Assembly (NCBI RefSeq): GCF_900637655.1
Contig: NZ_LR134384.1
Coordinates: forward strand, 1,488,001 to 1,552,000
Direction of reading: 5' to 3'
DNA from: Segatella oris
GTDB lineage: Bacteria; Bacteroidota; Bacteroidia; Bacteroidales; Bacteroidaceae
Length of the DNA stretch: 64,000 nt
The notes under the pieces are model-generated. The model was not told where the DNA came from and did no database searches. It saw only the letters and a program-made list of their open reading frames with translations. Both the position numbers and the translations under genes were made by a program. This document shows positions 25,278 through 35,211 of this stretch, one piece after another. Positions within the stretch are counted from its first letter, which is position 1. Every line of letters starts with the position of its first letter.

Positions 25278-27290
25278 TTATTTGCGTGTAACTCTGACGA
25301 AAAAGAGGATTAAGAAGATGTAAGCGATGAGCGAACATACCTCACTTAATGGGTTCGTCCACCATGTTGCAGGTACAGAAAGCCCCATGTCGGATAACCA
25401 AATCTCTAATCCTGCAAACTTCAACAATGCACTTACAACACCCATCAGCGCTCCCCCGGCGATAAAACCACTGGCAATGAGCGTGCCACGCTCGCCACGC
25501 TGCTTGTTCACTTCTGCATCCTTGCTGCGCGAAGTCACCCACCAGTTGATAGCACCACCAACAACAAGCGGTACATTCAGTTCCAAGGGAATGAACATTC
25601 CTAATGCAAAGGCCAACGCTGGAACCTTACATAGTGTGAGGATAATGGCTAATAGTGCACCGATGCCATAGAGTATCCAGGGCGCACCAACACCATTCAT
25701 GAGCGGATCAATAACAGCAGCCATTGCATTGGCCTGTGGAGCAGCAAGACTTCCACTTGCAAATCCATAGGTTTCATTAAGCAACATCATCACACCGCCT
25801 ACTGTAGCAGCACTCACTAACGTGCCCAAGAACTTCCAACTCTCTTGTTTTCGTGGTGTCGTTCCTAACCAGTAACCGATCTTCAAATCAGTGATGAAGC
25901 TGCCCGCCATGCTCAATGCAGTGCAAACTACGCCTCCCATTATGAGCGCAGCCAACATGCCGGCATATCCTTTCAGACCAACGAAAACCATCACAACGCT
26001 GGCTAAAATCAAAGTCATCAGCGTCATTCCAGATACAGGATTGCTGCCCACGATAGCAATTGCATTGGCTGCAACTGTGGTGAAAAGAAATGCTATGACT
26101 GTCACAAGCAATATTCCCACAACTGCAAAAAGCAGATTTCCATGCATCACTCCCGTTAGGAAGAAGATAAAAGTGAGCAATAACACGATAATACTTCCCA
26201 CGGCAATAATCTTGAAACTGATGTCACGTTGCGTGCGTTTCACCTCATCCATGCTTCCACCTTTCCCTTTCAACTCACGTGCAGCAAGGCCAACGGCATC
26301 GCGAATGATACCCCAACTACGGATGATACCAATGATACCGGCCATTGCAATGCCGCCGATACCAATGCTTCGGGCATAGGAACGGAAAATCATTTCGGGA
26401 CTCATGGCACCCACAGTCTGTGTAATAGAGGGATCCCATTGGTTTAATATCTGGTCATGGAAAAGGAGTGACATGCCCGGAACAATCAACCACCACACTG
26501 CCAAGCTTCCAAAACAGATGTAAAGTGCATATTTCAGACCAACGATATAGCCCAAACCAAGTACGGCTGCACCTGTATTTACCTTGAAAACAAGCTTTGC
26601 TTTGTCGGCCAAATCAACGCCCCAACCAACAACACGGCTTGTGAAATTCTCATTCCACCAGCCGAATGATGCTACGATAAAGTCGTAGAGACCACCTACA
26701 AGACCTGATAACAGAAGAGGTTTTGCCTGGTCTCCGCCCTTGGCACCGCTCACAAGAACTTGCGTGGTGGCTGTAGCTTCGGGGAAAGGATACTTGCCAT
26801 GCATGTCGCTGACAAAGTATTTACGGAATGGAATAAGGAACAATATGCCTAAAATACCTCCCAATGCCGATGCAAGAAATATCTTGATGAAAGACGTTGT
26901 CATTTCAGGATACTTGGCTTGAAGGATATAAATGGCAGGCAAAGTAAAGATTGCACCGGCTACAACAGCCCCTGAACAGGCACCGATACTTTGGATAATC
27001 ACGTTTTCGCCAAGTGCATTGCGCCGTTTGGCAGCTGTAGAGGCTCCCACTGCGATAATGGCAATCGGGATTGCGGCTTCGAAAACCTGGCCGACTTTCA
27101 GTCCCAAATAAGCGGCAGCAGCCGAGAAAAGCACAGCCATGAGGATGCCCCATATAACTGACCAACTATTAACTTCGGGATAAACTTTCGATGGGTTCAT
27201 CACCGGTTCATACTCTTCGCCTTCCTTAAGTTCACGGAACGCGTTCTCGGGCAGCTGTACTGCCTCCAACTCTTTTGTCTCTTTTTCCAT
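25278..27290 (-). CDS. OPT-family oligopeptide transporter
   Basis: A 670-residue inner-membrane protein with about 15-16 predicted helices and OPT family segments such as VNSWSVIWGILMAVLFSAAA, VIIQSIGACSGAVVAG, and YPFPEATATTQVLVSG. It probably imports peptides or metal chelates by proton coupling; the substrate is not visible. It has a good promoter (27308-27338) and may be cotranscribed with fcl and manA, which have no obvious functional link. Confidence 0.9.
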   Translation of the reverse strand: MEKETKELEAVQLPENAFRELKEGEEYEPVMNPSKVYPEVNSWSVIWGILMAVLFSAAAAYLGLKVGQVFEAAIPIAIIAVGASTAAKRRNALGENVIIQSIGACSGAVVAGAIFTLPAIYILQAKYPEMTTSFIKIFLASALGGILGILFLIPFRKYFVSDMHGKYPFPEATATTQVLVSGAKGGDQAKPLLLSGLVGGLYDFIVASFGWWNENFTSRVVGWGVDLADKAKLVFKVNTGAAVLGLGYIVGLKYALYICFGSLAVWWLIVPGMSLLFHDQILNQWDPSITQTVGAMSPEMIFRSYARSIGIGGIAMAGIIGIIRSWGIIRDAVGLAARELKGKGGSMDEVKRTQRDISFKIIAVGSIIVLLLTFIFFLTGVMHGNLLFAVVGILLVTVIAFLFTTVAANAIAIVGSNPVSGMTLMTLILASVVMVFVGLKGYAGMLAALIMGGVVCTALSMAGSFITDLKIGYWLGTTPRKQESWKFLGTLVSAATVGGVMMLLNETYGFASGSLAAPQANAMAAVIDPLMNGVGAPWILYGIGALLAIILTLCKVPALAFALGMFIPLELNVPLVVGGAINWWVTSRSKDAEVNKQRGERGTLIASGFIAGGALMGVVSALLKFAGLEIWLSDMGLSVPATWWTNPLSEVCSLIAYIFLILFFVRVTRK

Positions 27291-27307
27291 AATTTCGTAA
27301 TCTTCTA

Positions 27308-27338
27308 CAAAGGTAAAGCAAATGAAGATAAAATCAAA
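27308..27338 (-). promoter_or_regulatory. Promoter of the OPT transporter gene
   Basis: On the minus strand, TTTG (27335-27338), a 19-bp spacer and TACCTTTG (27308-27315), 18 bp before the ATG. Confidence 0.75.
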
Positions 27339-27414
27339 ATAATTGGGAGTTTTTGCATAAGAATATTCACATTTGTCATGAAGATAGCATGAAGTCTTTT
27401 TGTTTAAGCATAAA

Positions 27415-27447
27415 AAAATCGGGAAGCAGCTATTGCCTCCCGATTTT
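27415..27447 (-). terminator. Terminator after trmD
   Basis: The stem AAAATCGGGA / TCCCGATTTT has an inner GCA/TGC; on the minus strand it ends in a T run. It lies 10 bp after the trmD stop. Confidence 0.85.
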
Positions 27448-27456
27448 ATATCGTTC

Positions 27457-28131
27457 TTATTTCAGCAGGTCCGGACGCAAACGCTTGGTTCGTTCCATAG
27501 CCTGATCAAATTCCCATTGGCGTACTTTCGCCTCATTTCCACTGAGAAGGATTTCTGGAACCTTCCAACCTTTATAGTCAGAGGGGCGGGTGTAGATTGG
27601 CGCAGCAAGCATATCGTCTTGAAAACAGTCGCTCAAAGCACTCTGTTCGTCACTGATTGAGCCAGGAATAAGCCTTACAATGGCATCTGTCATCACTGCA
27701 GCGGCAAGTTCTCCGCCTGTCAATACGTAGTCACCGATACTGATTTCACGTGTAATCAGATGATCTCTGACGCGCTGGTCTATGCCTTTATAGTGGCCAC
27801 AGAGAATAATGATATTGCCTTTCAGCGACAATTCGTTGGCTATATGCTGGTCGAACTGTTCACCGTCCGGACTGGTATAAATCACCTCATCATAGTCGCG
27901 TTCGGCTTTGAGGGCTGAAATACAGCGGTCAATCGGTTCACACTGCATCACCATACCTGCGCTTCCACCATACGGATAGTCATCAACACGGCGCCATTTA
28001 TCAAGTGTATAGTCACGAAGATTGTGCAAATGGATTTCTGCCAAGCCCTTTTTCTGGGCGCGTGCAAGGATAGATTCTGTGACAAATCCTTCAATCATCT
28101 CCGGTATTACTGAAATAATATCAATTCTCAT
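27457..28131 (-). CDS. trmD: tRNA (guanine-N1-)-methyltransferase
   Basis: Methylates G37 of tRNAs and protects the reading frame. The start at ATG 28131 gives [16 protein letters not shown]; the frame above it overlaps the promoter. The 224-residue protein has the SPOUT knot segment [13 protein letters not shown] and [15 protein letters not shown], with [16 protein letters not shown] at the C-terminal part. Confidence 0.95.
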   Translation of the reverse strand: MRIDIISVIPEMIEGFVTESILARAQKKGLAEIHLHNLRDYTLDKWRRVDDYPYGGSAGMVMQCEPIDRCISALKAERDYDEVIYTSPDGEQFDQHIANELSLKGNIIILCGHYKGIDQRVRDHLITREISIGDYVLTGGELAAAVMTDAIVRLIPGSISDEQSALSDCFQDDMLAAPIYTRPSDYKGWKVPEILLSGNEAKVRQWEFDQAMERTKRLRPDLLK

Positions 28132-28136
28132 GGCTG

Positions 28137-28144
28137 CAAAAGTA
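28137..28144 (-). promoter_or_regulatory. -7 box of trmD, almost at the start codon
   Basis: TACTTTTG on the minus strand ends 5 bp before the ATG at 28131. A CTTG at 28165-28168 is at -33 spacing (20 bp). The transcript would have almost no leader. Confidence 0.65.
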
Positions 28145-28208
28145 ATGCTTTTTATCGGATTGGACAAGTCTGCCGCAGTTTTATCGGTTCTCTGTCCCTT
28201 GTTTTATA

Positions 28209-30206
28209 TCATTCATTTCCAAACAGGTTGATGAATTCTTCTTCTGAAATAATGGGGATTCCAAGCTGTTGTGCTTTCTGATTTTTAGAACTGGCAGAGG
28301 TCACATCGTTATTAATCAGATAGTTGGTCGACTTGCTGACGCTTCCCGTTACCTTTCCTCCCTGGCTCTCAATGTAGGCTTTCAGCTCGTTTCGGTTCTT
28401 GTAATGGTTCACATCGCCGGTTACAACAAAGGTCAATCCCTTACAGTTTTCACCGCTTGCCTCATTGTTTTCCTGGCTGATATGCACCTGTCGGAGCAGT
28501 TTTTCAACCATCATACGGTTCTCTTCATCATGAAACCATTTCACAATCTGGTTGCTTTTTTCGGGACCAATGCCTGCAATGAGCGAGAAAGGAGCCTCTA
28601 CTCCCGGCACAGTTTTATCGCTTTTACCGCTTGCAATATCAATAATCTCATGCAGCGGATAGGCACTGAGCAGTCGTTTGCAAACGTCCTGACCACACAA
28701 TGGAATACTCAACGCATAGAGAAAGTGGTGGGCTTCAACATCGCGGGCCTTTTCAATAGCATGTAATAGATTACGCACACTCTTCTCACCAAAGCCTTCC
28801 ATGAATGAAAGTTCAAGCGCATGGTTCTTGAGTTGATAAAGATCGGCATATTCTTTCACCCAACCTAAGTTGATGAACTTTGCCACGGTCTGTTCCGACA
28901 TGCCGTCGATGTTTACGCCTTCCTTGCTCACAAAGCGGGCAAACTTGCGTAACTGTTTGGCCGGACACTTGCCATTGGTGCAGTGAAGGGTCTTGGTTTC
29001 GCTGGCCGTACTCATGGTAATCTGAGTCTTTGAACCACAAACAGGGCATGTTTCAGGTATCTTCAAATCACCAATCTTTTCGTTGACACGGATTACTTTG
29101 GGTATGATTTTATTGGCTTTGATAACACTCAATTTCGTCCCTTGACCGCCAATGCCTAAGCGTTCGCATTCACTGATGTTGCAAAGTGAGGCACGTTTCA
29201 CGGTTGTTCCCTCCAATTCAACCGGTGTAAACACGGCAACCGGCGATATGGTATTGGCTGCACAGCTCCATTCTATGTGGTCTAAAACCGTGTCTGCACT
29301 TTCATCTTGCCACTTAAAAGCATAGCCGGCACGCGTAGCATGATGCCCCGTGACATTTCCTGTCTGTGCAAATGTCGTGTCATCATAGGTGATAACCAAG
29401 CCATCGACAGGGTAGGGATTTACCTTTCCGGTCACTTTCTCCGTCCATTTTGCAATCACCTGCTCTATATTTTGCAGGGTAGGGACCTCAATCTTCTCGC
29501 GTTCTACGGCTTTCATGCCGTTTTGTTCGAGCCAGTCCATACGTGCTCCCCACGAGTTTATCGGCTCTTCTGCATACACCAATGTAAAGGGTATCCAGTT
29601 GAGGTGACGCTGTCTGACCTCGTTTACATCCTTCAATGTCAGCGAACCCGAGGCCAAGTTGCGCGGGTTGGCATATTCTTCATCGCTCTCGATATTGAAT
29701 TGTTCGAAGTCTGCATAACTGATAACACATTCTCCCCGAACTACAACATGCCCCTTGGACTTAATCTCTTGGGGGATGCCTTGAATGGCATTGGCCAGAT
29801 GAGTGATATTTGTTCCGAGATGTCCGTTGCCTCGTGTCACCACTTTTGTAAGCTTTCCATTGTCGAAAGTGACCACAAGTGTCAAGCCATCAAGCTTCCA
29901 ACTGAGCCAGATTGGACGTCCCTCGGCCCATTTAGCAAGCTCTGTGGGCTGTTTGGTCTTGGCCAATGAAAGGGCAGGAAACTCATGTTCTTCTTTCTGT
30001 CCGGTGATGTTGTCTTCCGAAACGCGGTTGGTTGGCGAGTCGGGAAACTTCTGTCCGGTTTCTGTTTCTAATTGCTTCACTTGGTCGAACATGGCATCCC
30101 ATTCGTAATCGGTCATCAATTCGCCTTGTCCGTTATAGTATGCATCTGCAGCCCGATTGAGCAAATCAACCAGCTCGCGCATTTTTCTTAGTTTGTCTTC
30201 TGCCAT
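28209..30206 (-). CDS. ligA: NAD-dependent DNA ligase
   Basis: Seals nicks in replication and repair. The 665-residue protein has the full order: Ia domain, adenylation Lys104 in SWKLDGL, OB fold, a four-Cys zinc finger (CPVCGS ... HCTNGKCPAKQ), helix-hairpin-helix repeats, and a C-terminal BRCT domain (KGLTFVVTGDVNHYKNR onward). No truncation is seen. Confidence 0.97.
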   Translation of the reverse strand: MAEDKLRKMRELVDLLNRAADAYYNGQGELMTDYEWDAMFDQVKQLETETGQKFPDSPTNRVSEDNITGQKEEHEFPALSLAKTKQPTELAKWAEGRPIWLSWKLDGLTLVVTFDNGKLTKVVTRGNGHLGTNITHLANAIQGIPQEIKSKGHVVVRGECVISYADFEQFNIESDEEYANPRNLASGSLTLKDVNEVRQRHLNWIPFTLVYAEEPINSWGARMDWLEQNGMKAVEREKIEVPTLQNIEQVIAKWTEKVTGKVNPYPVDGLVITYDDTTFAQTGNVTGHHATRAGYAFKWQDESADTVLDHIEWSCAANTISPVAVFTPVELEGTTVKRASLCNISECERLGIGGQGTKLSVIKANKIIPKVIRVNEKIGDLKIPETCPVCGSKTQITMSTASETKTLHCTNGKCPAKQLRKFARFVSKEGVNIDGMSEQTVAKFINLGWVKEYADLYQLKNHALELSFMEGFGEKSVRNLLHAIEKARDVEAHHFLYALSIPLCGQDVCKRLLSAYPLHEIIDIASGKSDKTVPGVEAPFSLIAGIGPEKSNQIVKWFHDEENRMMVEKLLRQVHISQENNEASGENCKGLTFVVTGDVNHYKNRNELKAYIESQGGKVTGSVSKSTNYLINNDVTSASSKNQKAQQLGIPIISEEEFINLFGNE

Positions 30207-30235
30207 TTTTTTAGATATAGATGGTTATGGTTTAG

Positions 30236-30243
30236 CAAATATA
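30236..30243 (-). promoter_or_regulatory. -7 box of ligA
   Basis: TATATTTG on the minus strand, 29 bp before the ligA start; the nearest TTTG is only 14 bp away, so the -33 is unclear. Confidence 0.5.
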
Positions 30244-30440
30244 CAATATTTATATTACAAATCGTTGATAATGCCATAAAAAGTTGTTACAGTTTGTATG
30301 AGATGAAATTCAAAGGGAGTTCGGATTTAAAATACCGTGTGTTCTCCTCATCAGAGAAACTACTTTTAATCATGAGATAACAAAAGATGAAACAGCTTGT
30401 TGATAAGACTATGATAATGAGTGATTTATAGTTATGTTGT

Positions 30441-30532
30441 AACTTGCGTCACTTCAGCGTGTAATTTGACGCAGATGACGTGCTGATATGACTTGAATCA
30501 CACGCTGAAGTGACGCAAGTTAAAACGCCGTT
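30441..30532. repeat. 22-bp tandem repeat array, locus 3, with a perfect inverted end unit
   Basis: Direct units start at 30467, 30489 and 30511. The 21 bp at 30441-30461 are the exact reverse complement of 30501-30521, so the array is flanked by an inverted copy of its own unit, leaving 39 bp between. It fills most of the 340-bp gap between ligA and the AraC gene; the rest is AT-rich with no gene. Confidence 0.88.
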
Positions 30533-30546
30533 GCTAAGGAGTGTTG

Positions 30547-31452
30547 TTATGAACAGGCCTGGCGGAATTGATTGGGGGTAATCTGTGTGAGCCTTTTGAA
30601 ATATTTACAGAAGAAGCTGACGGTAGGAAAATCCAGTTCTTCTGCTATCTGTGCAATACTCTTGTCACTGTGTTTTAACAACACTTTGGCTGAAGTGATC
30701 AGCGCACGGTCTATCCATTCCTTGCCCGTCTGCCCGCTTATCGCTTTCACAACCGTGCCAAGATAGCGGTCGGTGAGGCACATCTTGTCTGCATAGAAAG
30801 CCATTTTATGTTCTTGTTTGCAGTGATTGTTGACCAAATAGATAAAGCGTTCGAAGATATTTCGCTCGTTGGAATGTTCCGAAGTTACATTATCTTTTAC
30901 CATCGAAAAATGGAAATCGTATTGATAGATAATCGTACGAATGATGCTTTTAATCACTTGTTGACTGTGAGGTTCTTTCGAAACAGCTTGGAGAAGCAAT
31001 CCGAAGAGTTGTTCAATAAAACTATTTTCAGCATCAGAAAGCTGTTTTTGAGCGTCTGTCATTGGTCGGTTGAAGGTGGCAGGAATGGCATCATTCATGG
31101 CAAGATGCATGAAATCGGGTGAGCATGCCATGCCGGTTAAGTTGAAATCTTGCGATGCTTCAAGGGGCTGAATGATGGTTCCCGGCGTGAGAAAAACAAG
31201 GGTTCCGGCTGTTAATTCCTTATCAAGAAGATTGAAACGCACTGTAGCTTTGCCCGTACGTATCAAGCCGTAGCGATAGTCTTGCAGCTGAAATATCGAG
31301 CCAATCCGCAGTACTGCTTGGAGAACATACCTCAAATCGGTGACCACGGAGAAGTCTTTGGTGACGACGATATTGCCGGGAAAGTCGCTTTTGTAAGACT
31401 CAACGAGTTCCTTGAAGCGGTCGAATGTAAGTGAAAGGGGCTTGTCTTGCAT
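30547..31452 (-). CDS. AraC-family transcriptional regulator
   Basis: The start was set at ATG 31452 (MQDKPLSLTF) because the upstream ATG at 31479 lies inside the -7 box. The 301-residue protein has an N-terminal cupin-like sensing part and a C-terminal double HTH (KMAFYADKMCLTDRYLGTVV ... SIAQIAEELDFPTVSFFCKYFKRLT). It is divergent from the TolC/HlyD/ABC export operon and is its most likely regulator; the inducer is unknown. Confidence 0.88.
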   Translation of the reverse strand: MQDKPLSLTFDRFKELVESYKSDFPGNIVVTKDFSVVTDLRYVLQAVLRIGSIFQLQDYRYGLIRTGKATVRFNLLDKELTAGTLVFLTPGTIIQPLEASQDFNLTGMACSPDFMHLAMNDAIPATFNRPMTDAQKQLSDAENSFIEQLFGLLLQAVSKEPHSQQVIKSIIRTIIYQYDFHFSMVKDNVTSEHSNERNIFERFIYLVNNHCKQEHKMAFYADKMCLTDRYLGTVVKAISGQTGKEWIDRALITSAKVLLKHSDKSIAQIAEELDFPTVSFFCKYFKRLTQITPNQFRQACS

Positions 31453-31476
31453 TTCTTTTTGGTTTGAAATATGATG

Positions 31477-31484
31477 CAAAGATA
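31477..31484 (-). promoter_or_regulatory. -7 box of the AraC gene
   Basis: TATCTTTG on the minus strand, 24 bp before the chosen ATG. Confidence 0.6.
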
Positions 31485-31581
31485 ATGAATTTTGCCTTTC
31501 AAAGCGCTTTTTTTACTTCGTATCTTACAAAAAGAACATTATCCAATAGAAAAGGATAACACATCATCATACATTTTGTTC

Positions 31582-31589
31582 TATCTTTG
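31582..31589 (+). promoter_or_regulatory. -7 box of the export operon
   Basis: TATCTTTG, 21 bp before the ATG at 31611. No good -33 TTTG is seen, which fits a promoter needing an activator such as the divergent AraC protein. Confidence 0.6.
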
Positions 31590-31610
31590 CAGCTGTTAGA
31601 TGACAGAACA

Positions 31611-32852
31611 ATGAAAAGGAAAATCTTGATATGTTGTTGCGTTTTGCCCCTGCAGTTGTGGGCACAGTCGCTCACATTAGAGGCTTGCAAGCAGCGAGCC
31701 GAGGCCAATTATCCCGCCGTGAGTCAGTATCGTTTGATAGAACTCACACGCGATTTCACCCTTGAAAATGCGGCAAAGGCTTGGCTTCCCCAAGTTTCGG
31801 TATCGGTCAGTGGGGTTGTATTTACGGATTTATTAGATGTGAATGATCGGATGAAACGCTTAGGTATAGACACTAAGAACACCATGGCTTCGGGCATGCT
31901 AATGGTTAATCAGAATGTTTATGATGGCGGACAAATCCATGCGCAGCGCCAAATTGCGCGTGCACAAGCCGATGTTCAGCGTCAGCAGTTGGCTGTTTCA
32001 ATGTATGATTTGAACCGTCGTGTGGAGCAACTCTACTTCGGTGTGCTGTTGTTGGATGCCCAAATCAAGCATACACAATTGTTGCAGGAAGATTTAAGTC
32101 TTAGCCGTAAAACTGTGGAAGCAATGCAGAAAGGAGGCATTGCCAATCAAAGTGATGTCGATGCCGTGGCTGTTGAACAGGAAAATGCTTTGCAGTTGCT
32201 TGATGCGCAGCAGGCTTCACGGTCGGCTTATCTAAGGATGTTGGGAATCTTCATACATCAATCGTTCGGCAATGATGTACGGTTGCAGATGCCGGTAGCC
32301 TTGGAATTGAAGACAAGAGAGGTCTATCGGCCGGAACTTTCCTATTATCAGGCACGCGAATCTCTGTTAGAAGCACAGCGCAAACAACTTAATTCCCGCC
32401 TCTTTCCTACGCTGAAAGCCTTTGGAATGGGCATTTATCATACCAAAGTTACTGATTTGATGAAGAATGGAATGCTGGCTGGTGGACTGACACTAAGTTG
32501 GAATATCGGTGCACTCTATACGCGGAAGAATGACCTTCGCAAGCTTGATGTGGAGCGACAGCAGGTAGAAAGCGAGCGGGCTACATTCCTTTTCAACAAC
32601 CGTTTAGAGGTGGAAAGCACCGAAGGAAACATTGCTATGCTGAAGAAACAGCTTGTCCGCGACGATGAAATCGTCAGACTTCGTGAGCAAATTCGTGATA
32701 AAAGCGAGAAGAAAGTGCGTTTGGGTACGGAGAGTGTCAATGAAATGTTGCGCGATATCAATGCGGTTTCAAAGGCACGTCAGCAGCGTTCCACTCACGA
32801 AATTCAGCTGATAGAAGCACTTTATGCACTCAAAACGAAAATCAATCAATAA
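31611..32852 (+). CDS. TolC-family outer membrane efflux protein
   Basis: The start was set at ATG 31611 after the -7 box. The 413-residue protein has a signal peptide (MKRKILICCCVLPLQLWAQ) and long amphipathic helices with the TolC repeat pattern (SLTLEACKQRAEANYPAV; KVRLGTESVNEMLRDINAV). It forms the outer-membrane channel of the export system encoded by the next four genes. Confidence 0.9.
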   Translation: MKRKILICCCVLPLQLWAQSLTLEACKQRAEANYPAVSQYRLIELTRDFTLENAAKAWLPQVSVSVSGVVFTDLLDVNDRMKRLGIDTKNTMASGMLMVNQNVYDGGQIHAQRQIARAQADVQRQQLAVSMYDLNRRVEQLYFGVLLLDAQIKHTQLLQEDLSLSRKTVEAMQKGGIANQSDVDAVAVEQENALQLLDAQQASRSAYLRMLGIFIHQSFGNDVRLQMPVALELKTREVYRPELSYYQARESLLEAQRKQLNSRLFPTLKAFGMGIYHTKVTDLMKNGMLAGGLTLSWNIGALYTRKNDLRKLDVERQQVESERATFLFNNRLEVESTEGNIAMLKKQLVRDDEIVRLREQIRDKSEKKVRLGTESVNEMLRDINAVSKARQQRSTHEIQLIEALYALKTKINQ

Positions 32853-32865
32853 TTATAAACTTCAC

Positions 32866-33762
32866 ATGATGATGAAAAAGATAATGCCATTTGCGGCTTT
32901 GCTCTTGATGACGGCTTGCAGTAATAACGATAAATCATTTGATGCAACGGGCACTTTCGAGGCTACCGAGGTAATTGTTTCAGCCGAACAAATGGGTAAG
33001 TTGCTGCATTTTGATGTAGAGGAAGGTGGAAAAGTCGTGGCAGGAACAGAGGTCGGATGTATCGATACGGTGCAACTCTATCTGAAAGCACGCCAGATTG
33101 GAGCTGTGAAGATGGTCTATCAGGCACAGAAACCGAATACAAATACGCAGATTGCAGCCTTGCGTCAGCAGGTCGTTAAGGCACAGGAAGAAGTCAACCG
33201 CTATGCAGAACTCGTGAAAGACGGGGCTGCAAACCGCAAGATCTTAGACGATTCGCGGAGTCAGTTGCTTGTGTTGCAACGGCAGTTGGCAGCACAAAGT
33301 GCTACGTTAGGAACCTCAACGCGTAGCTTGAACGCACAAATGGGGACGACAGATGTTGAGAAACTGCAAGTCGTTGACCAATTGAGGAAATGTCATATAT
33401 CGTCACCTATCAACGGAGTTGTACTTGAGAAGTATGCCCAACAGGGAGAGTTTGCAATAGTGGGAAAGCCACTTTTCAAGGTTGCCGATGTTGATAAGCT
33501 CTTTCTGCGTGCTTATATCACAAGCCAACAACTGCAGAAAGTGCGCCTCGGACAACGTGTAACGGTCTATGCAGATTATGGTGGAAAGCAGCGTAAAAGC
33601 TATCCTGGTATAGTGGCATGGATAGCTTCTAAGAGTGAATTTACACCTAAGACAATCCTCACGGATGACGAGCGTGCAGATTTAGTTTATGCCATAAAGG
33701 TGGCTGTAAAGAATGATGGTAACATCAAAATCGGTATGTATGGAGAAGTCAATTTCCGTTAG
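32866..33762 (+). CDS. HlyD-family membrane fusion lipoprotein
   Basis: The start lies in the ATGATGATG run at 32866, 13 bp after the TolC stop. About 298 residues: lipobox LLMTACS, barrel-sandwich part (TFEATEVIVSAEQMGKLLHF), coiled coil with AALRQQVVKAQEEVNRYAEL, then CHISSPINGVVLEKYAQQGE. It resembles YbhG, the partner of YbhFSR-type ABC exporters. It overlaps the ABC gene by 23 bp. Confidence 0.88.
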   Translation: MMMKKIMPFAALLLMTACSNNDKSFDATGTFEATEVIVSAEQMGKLLHFDVEEGGKVVAGTEVGCIDTVQLYLKARQIGAVKMVYQAQKPNTNTQIAALRQQVVKAQEEVNRYAELVKDGAANRKILDDSRSQLLVLQRQLAAQSATLGTSTRSLNAQMGTTDVEKLQVVDQLRKCHISSPINGVVLEKYAQQGEFAIVGKPLFKVADVDKLFLRAYITSQQLQKVRLGQRVTVYADYGGKQRKSYPGIVAWIASKSEFTPKTILTDDERADLVYAIKVAVKNDGNIKIGMYGEVNFR

Positions 33763-35209
33763 CCGACTGTCAAAAAACTATGGAAAGGTACGGGCTTTGA
33801 ATGATGTTTCGTTCGAAGTTTGCCGTGGAGAAATCTTTGGACTCATAGGGCCTGACGGGGCAGGGAAGACCACATTGTTCCGCATCCTGACTACACTGTT
33901 GCTGGCAGATGAGGGAAGTGCCAGTGTTGATGGCTATGATGTGGTGACAGGAATGAAAGACATTCGCTGTCGGGTAGGCTATATGCCAGGTCATTTCTCA
34001 CTCTATCAAGACCTCACAGTGGAGGAAAATCTAAACTTCTTTGCTACACTTTTCTCCACAACCATAGCCGAAGGATATGACTTGATAGCCCCAATCTATT
34101 CGCAGATTGAGCGTTTCAAGACGCGCAGGGCAGGCGCATTGTCTGGTGGTATGAAGCAGAAATTGGCGCTCTGTTGTGCTTTGGTGCATCAGCCTTCCAT
34201 TCTTTTTCTCGATGAACCTACCACAGGTGTTGATCCTGTTAGCCGTAAAGAGTTTTGGGAAATGCTTGAAACATTACGGCAAAAAGGCATCACTATCTTT
34301 GTTTCTACGCCCTATATTGATGAAGTGAAGCGGTGTAATCGCGTGGCATTCTTACATGAAGGAAGCCTAAAAGGAGTGGGGGATCCAAATGCTATATTAG
34401 AGGAATTCAAAGATGTTTTCAATCCTCCTGCCCTCGAACATGATACAAAAAATATGCAGGAAGAAGCTGAAGAAGAGGTTATTCAGGTGCAGCATTTGGT
34501 GAAAGCCTTTGGAGATTTTCATGCCGTTGATGACATTTCGTTTAATGTTCACCGTGGAGAAATCTTCGGGTTCTTGGGAGCTAATGGTGCAGGAAAGACC
34601 ACGGCAATGCATATTCTGACAGGACTCAACCAGCCTACAAGCGGACATGCTACCGTTGCAGGCTTTGATGTGTCTACACAGTATGAGCAAGTCAAGCGGC
34701 ATATCGGCTACATGAGTCAGAAATTCTCACTCTATGAAGATCTCACTGTGGTAGAAAATATCCGACTTTTCGGCCATATCTATGGAATGACATCAACCGA
34801 GATAAACACCAGACTCACTCAGTTATTGCAGCGTTTGCGGTTCACCGACCATGCTCATGCTATTGTTTCTTCCCTTCCTTTGGGCTGGAAACAGAAGCTT
34901 GCCTTCTCTGTCAGCATCTTCCATGAACCTGATATCGTGTTTCTTGATGAGCCGACTGGCGGTGTGGATCCAGCCACAAGGCGACAATTCTGGCAGTTGA
35001 TTTATGAGGCTGCTCATCGTGGAATAACGGTCTTCGTGACCACACATTACATGGATGAAGCCGAGTATTGCGACCGCATCTCTATCATGGTTGACGGTAA
35101 AATCAGTGCTATCGGTACACCGTCCGAGTTGAAAACGCGCTTTCGCAAGCCTGATATGAACAGCGTATTCACACTTCTGGCACGCCAATCCACCCGACAA
35201 AGTGATTAG
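33740..35209 (+). CDS. ABC transporter ATP-binding protein with two fused ATPase domains
   Basis: The start was set at ATG 33740 (MEKSISVSRLSKNYGK). The 489-residue protein carries two nucleotide-binding domains. The first has Walker A GPDGAGKTT (37-45), signature LSGGMKQ, and LFLDEPTTGVDP. The second has GANGAGKTT, the variant signature LPLGWKQ, and VFLDEPTGGVDP. The tandem layout is that of YbhF. It powers the two ABC-2 permeases that follow. Substrate unknown; drug or lipid export is the family's usual role. Confidence 0.92.
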   Translation: MEKSISVSRLSKNYGKVRALNDVSFEVCRGEIFGLIGPDGAGKTTLFRILTTLLLADEGSASVDGYDVVTGMKDIRCRVGYMPGHFSLYQDLTVEENLNFFATLFSTTIAEGYDLIAPIYSQIERFKTRRAGALSGGMKQKLALCCALVHQPSILFLDEPTTGVDPVSRKEFWEMLETLRQKGITIFVSTPYIDEVKRCNRVAFLHEGSLKGVGDPNAILEEFKDVFNPPALEHDTKNMQEEAEEEVIQVQHLVKAFGDFHAVDDISFNVHRGEIFGFLGANGAGKTTAMHILTGLNQPTSGHATVAGFDVSTQYEQVKRHIGYMSQKFSLYEDLTVVENIRLFGHIYGMTSTEINTRLTQLLQRLRFTDHAHAIVSSLPLGWKQKLAFSVSIFHEPDIVFLDEPTGGVDPATRRQFWQLIYEAAHRGITVFVTTHYMDEAEYCDRISIMVDGKISAIGTPSELKTRFRKPDMNSVFTLLARQSTRQSD

Positions 35210-35211
35210 TT

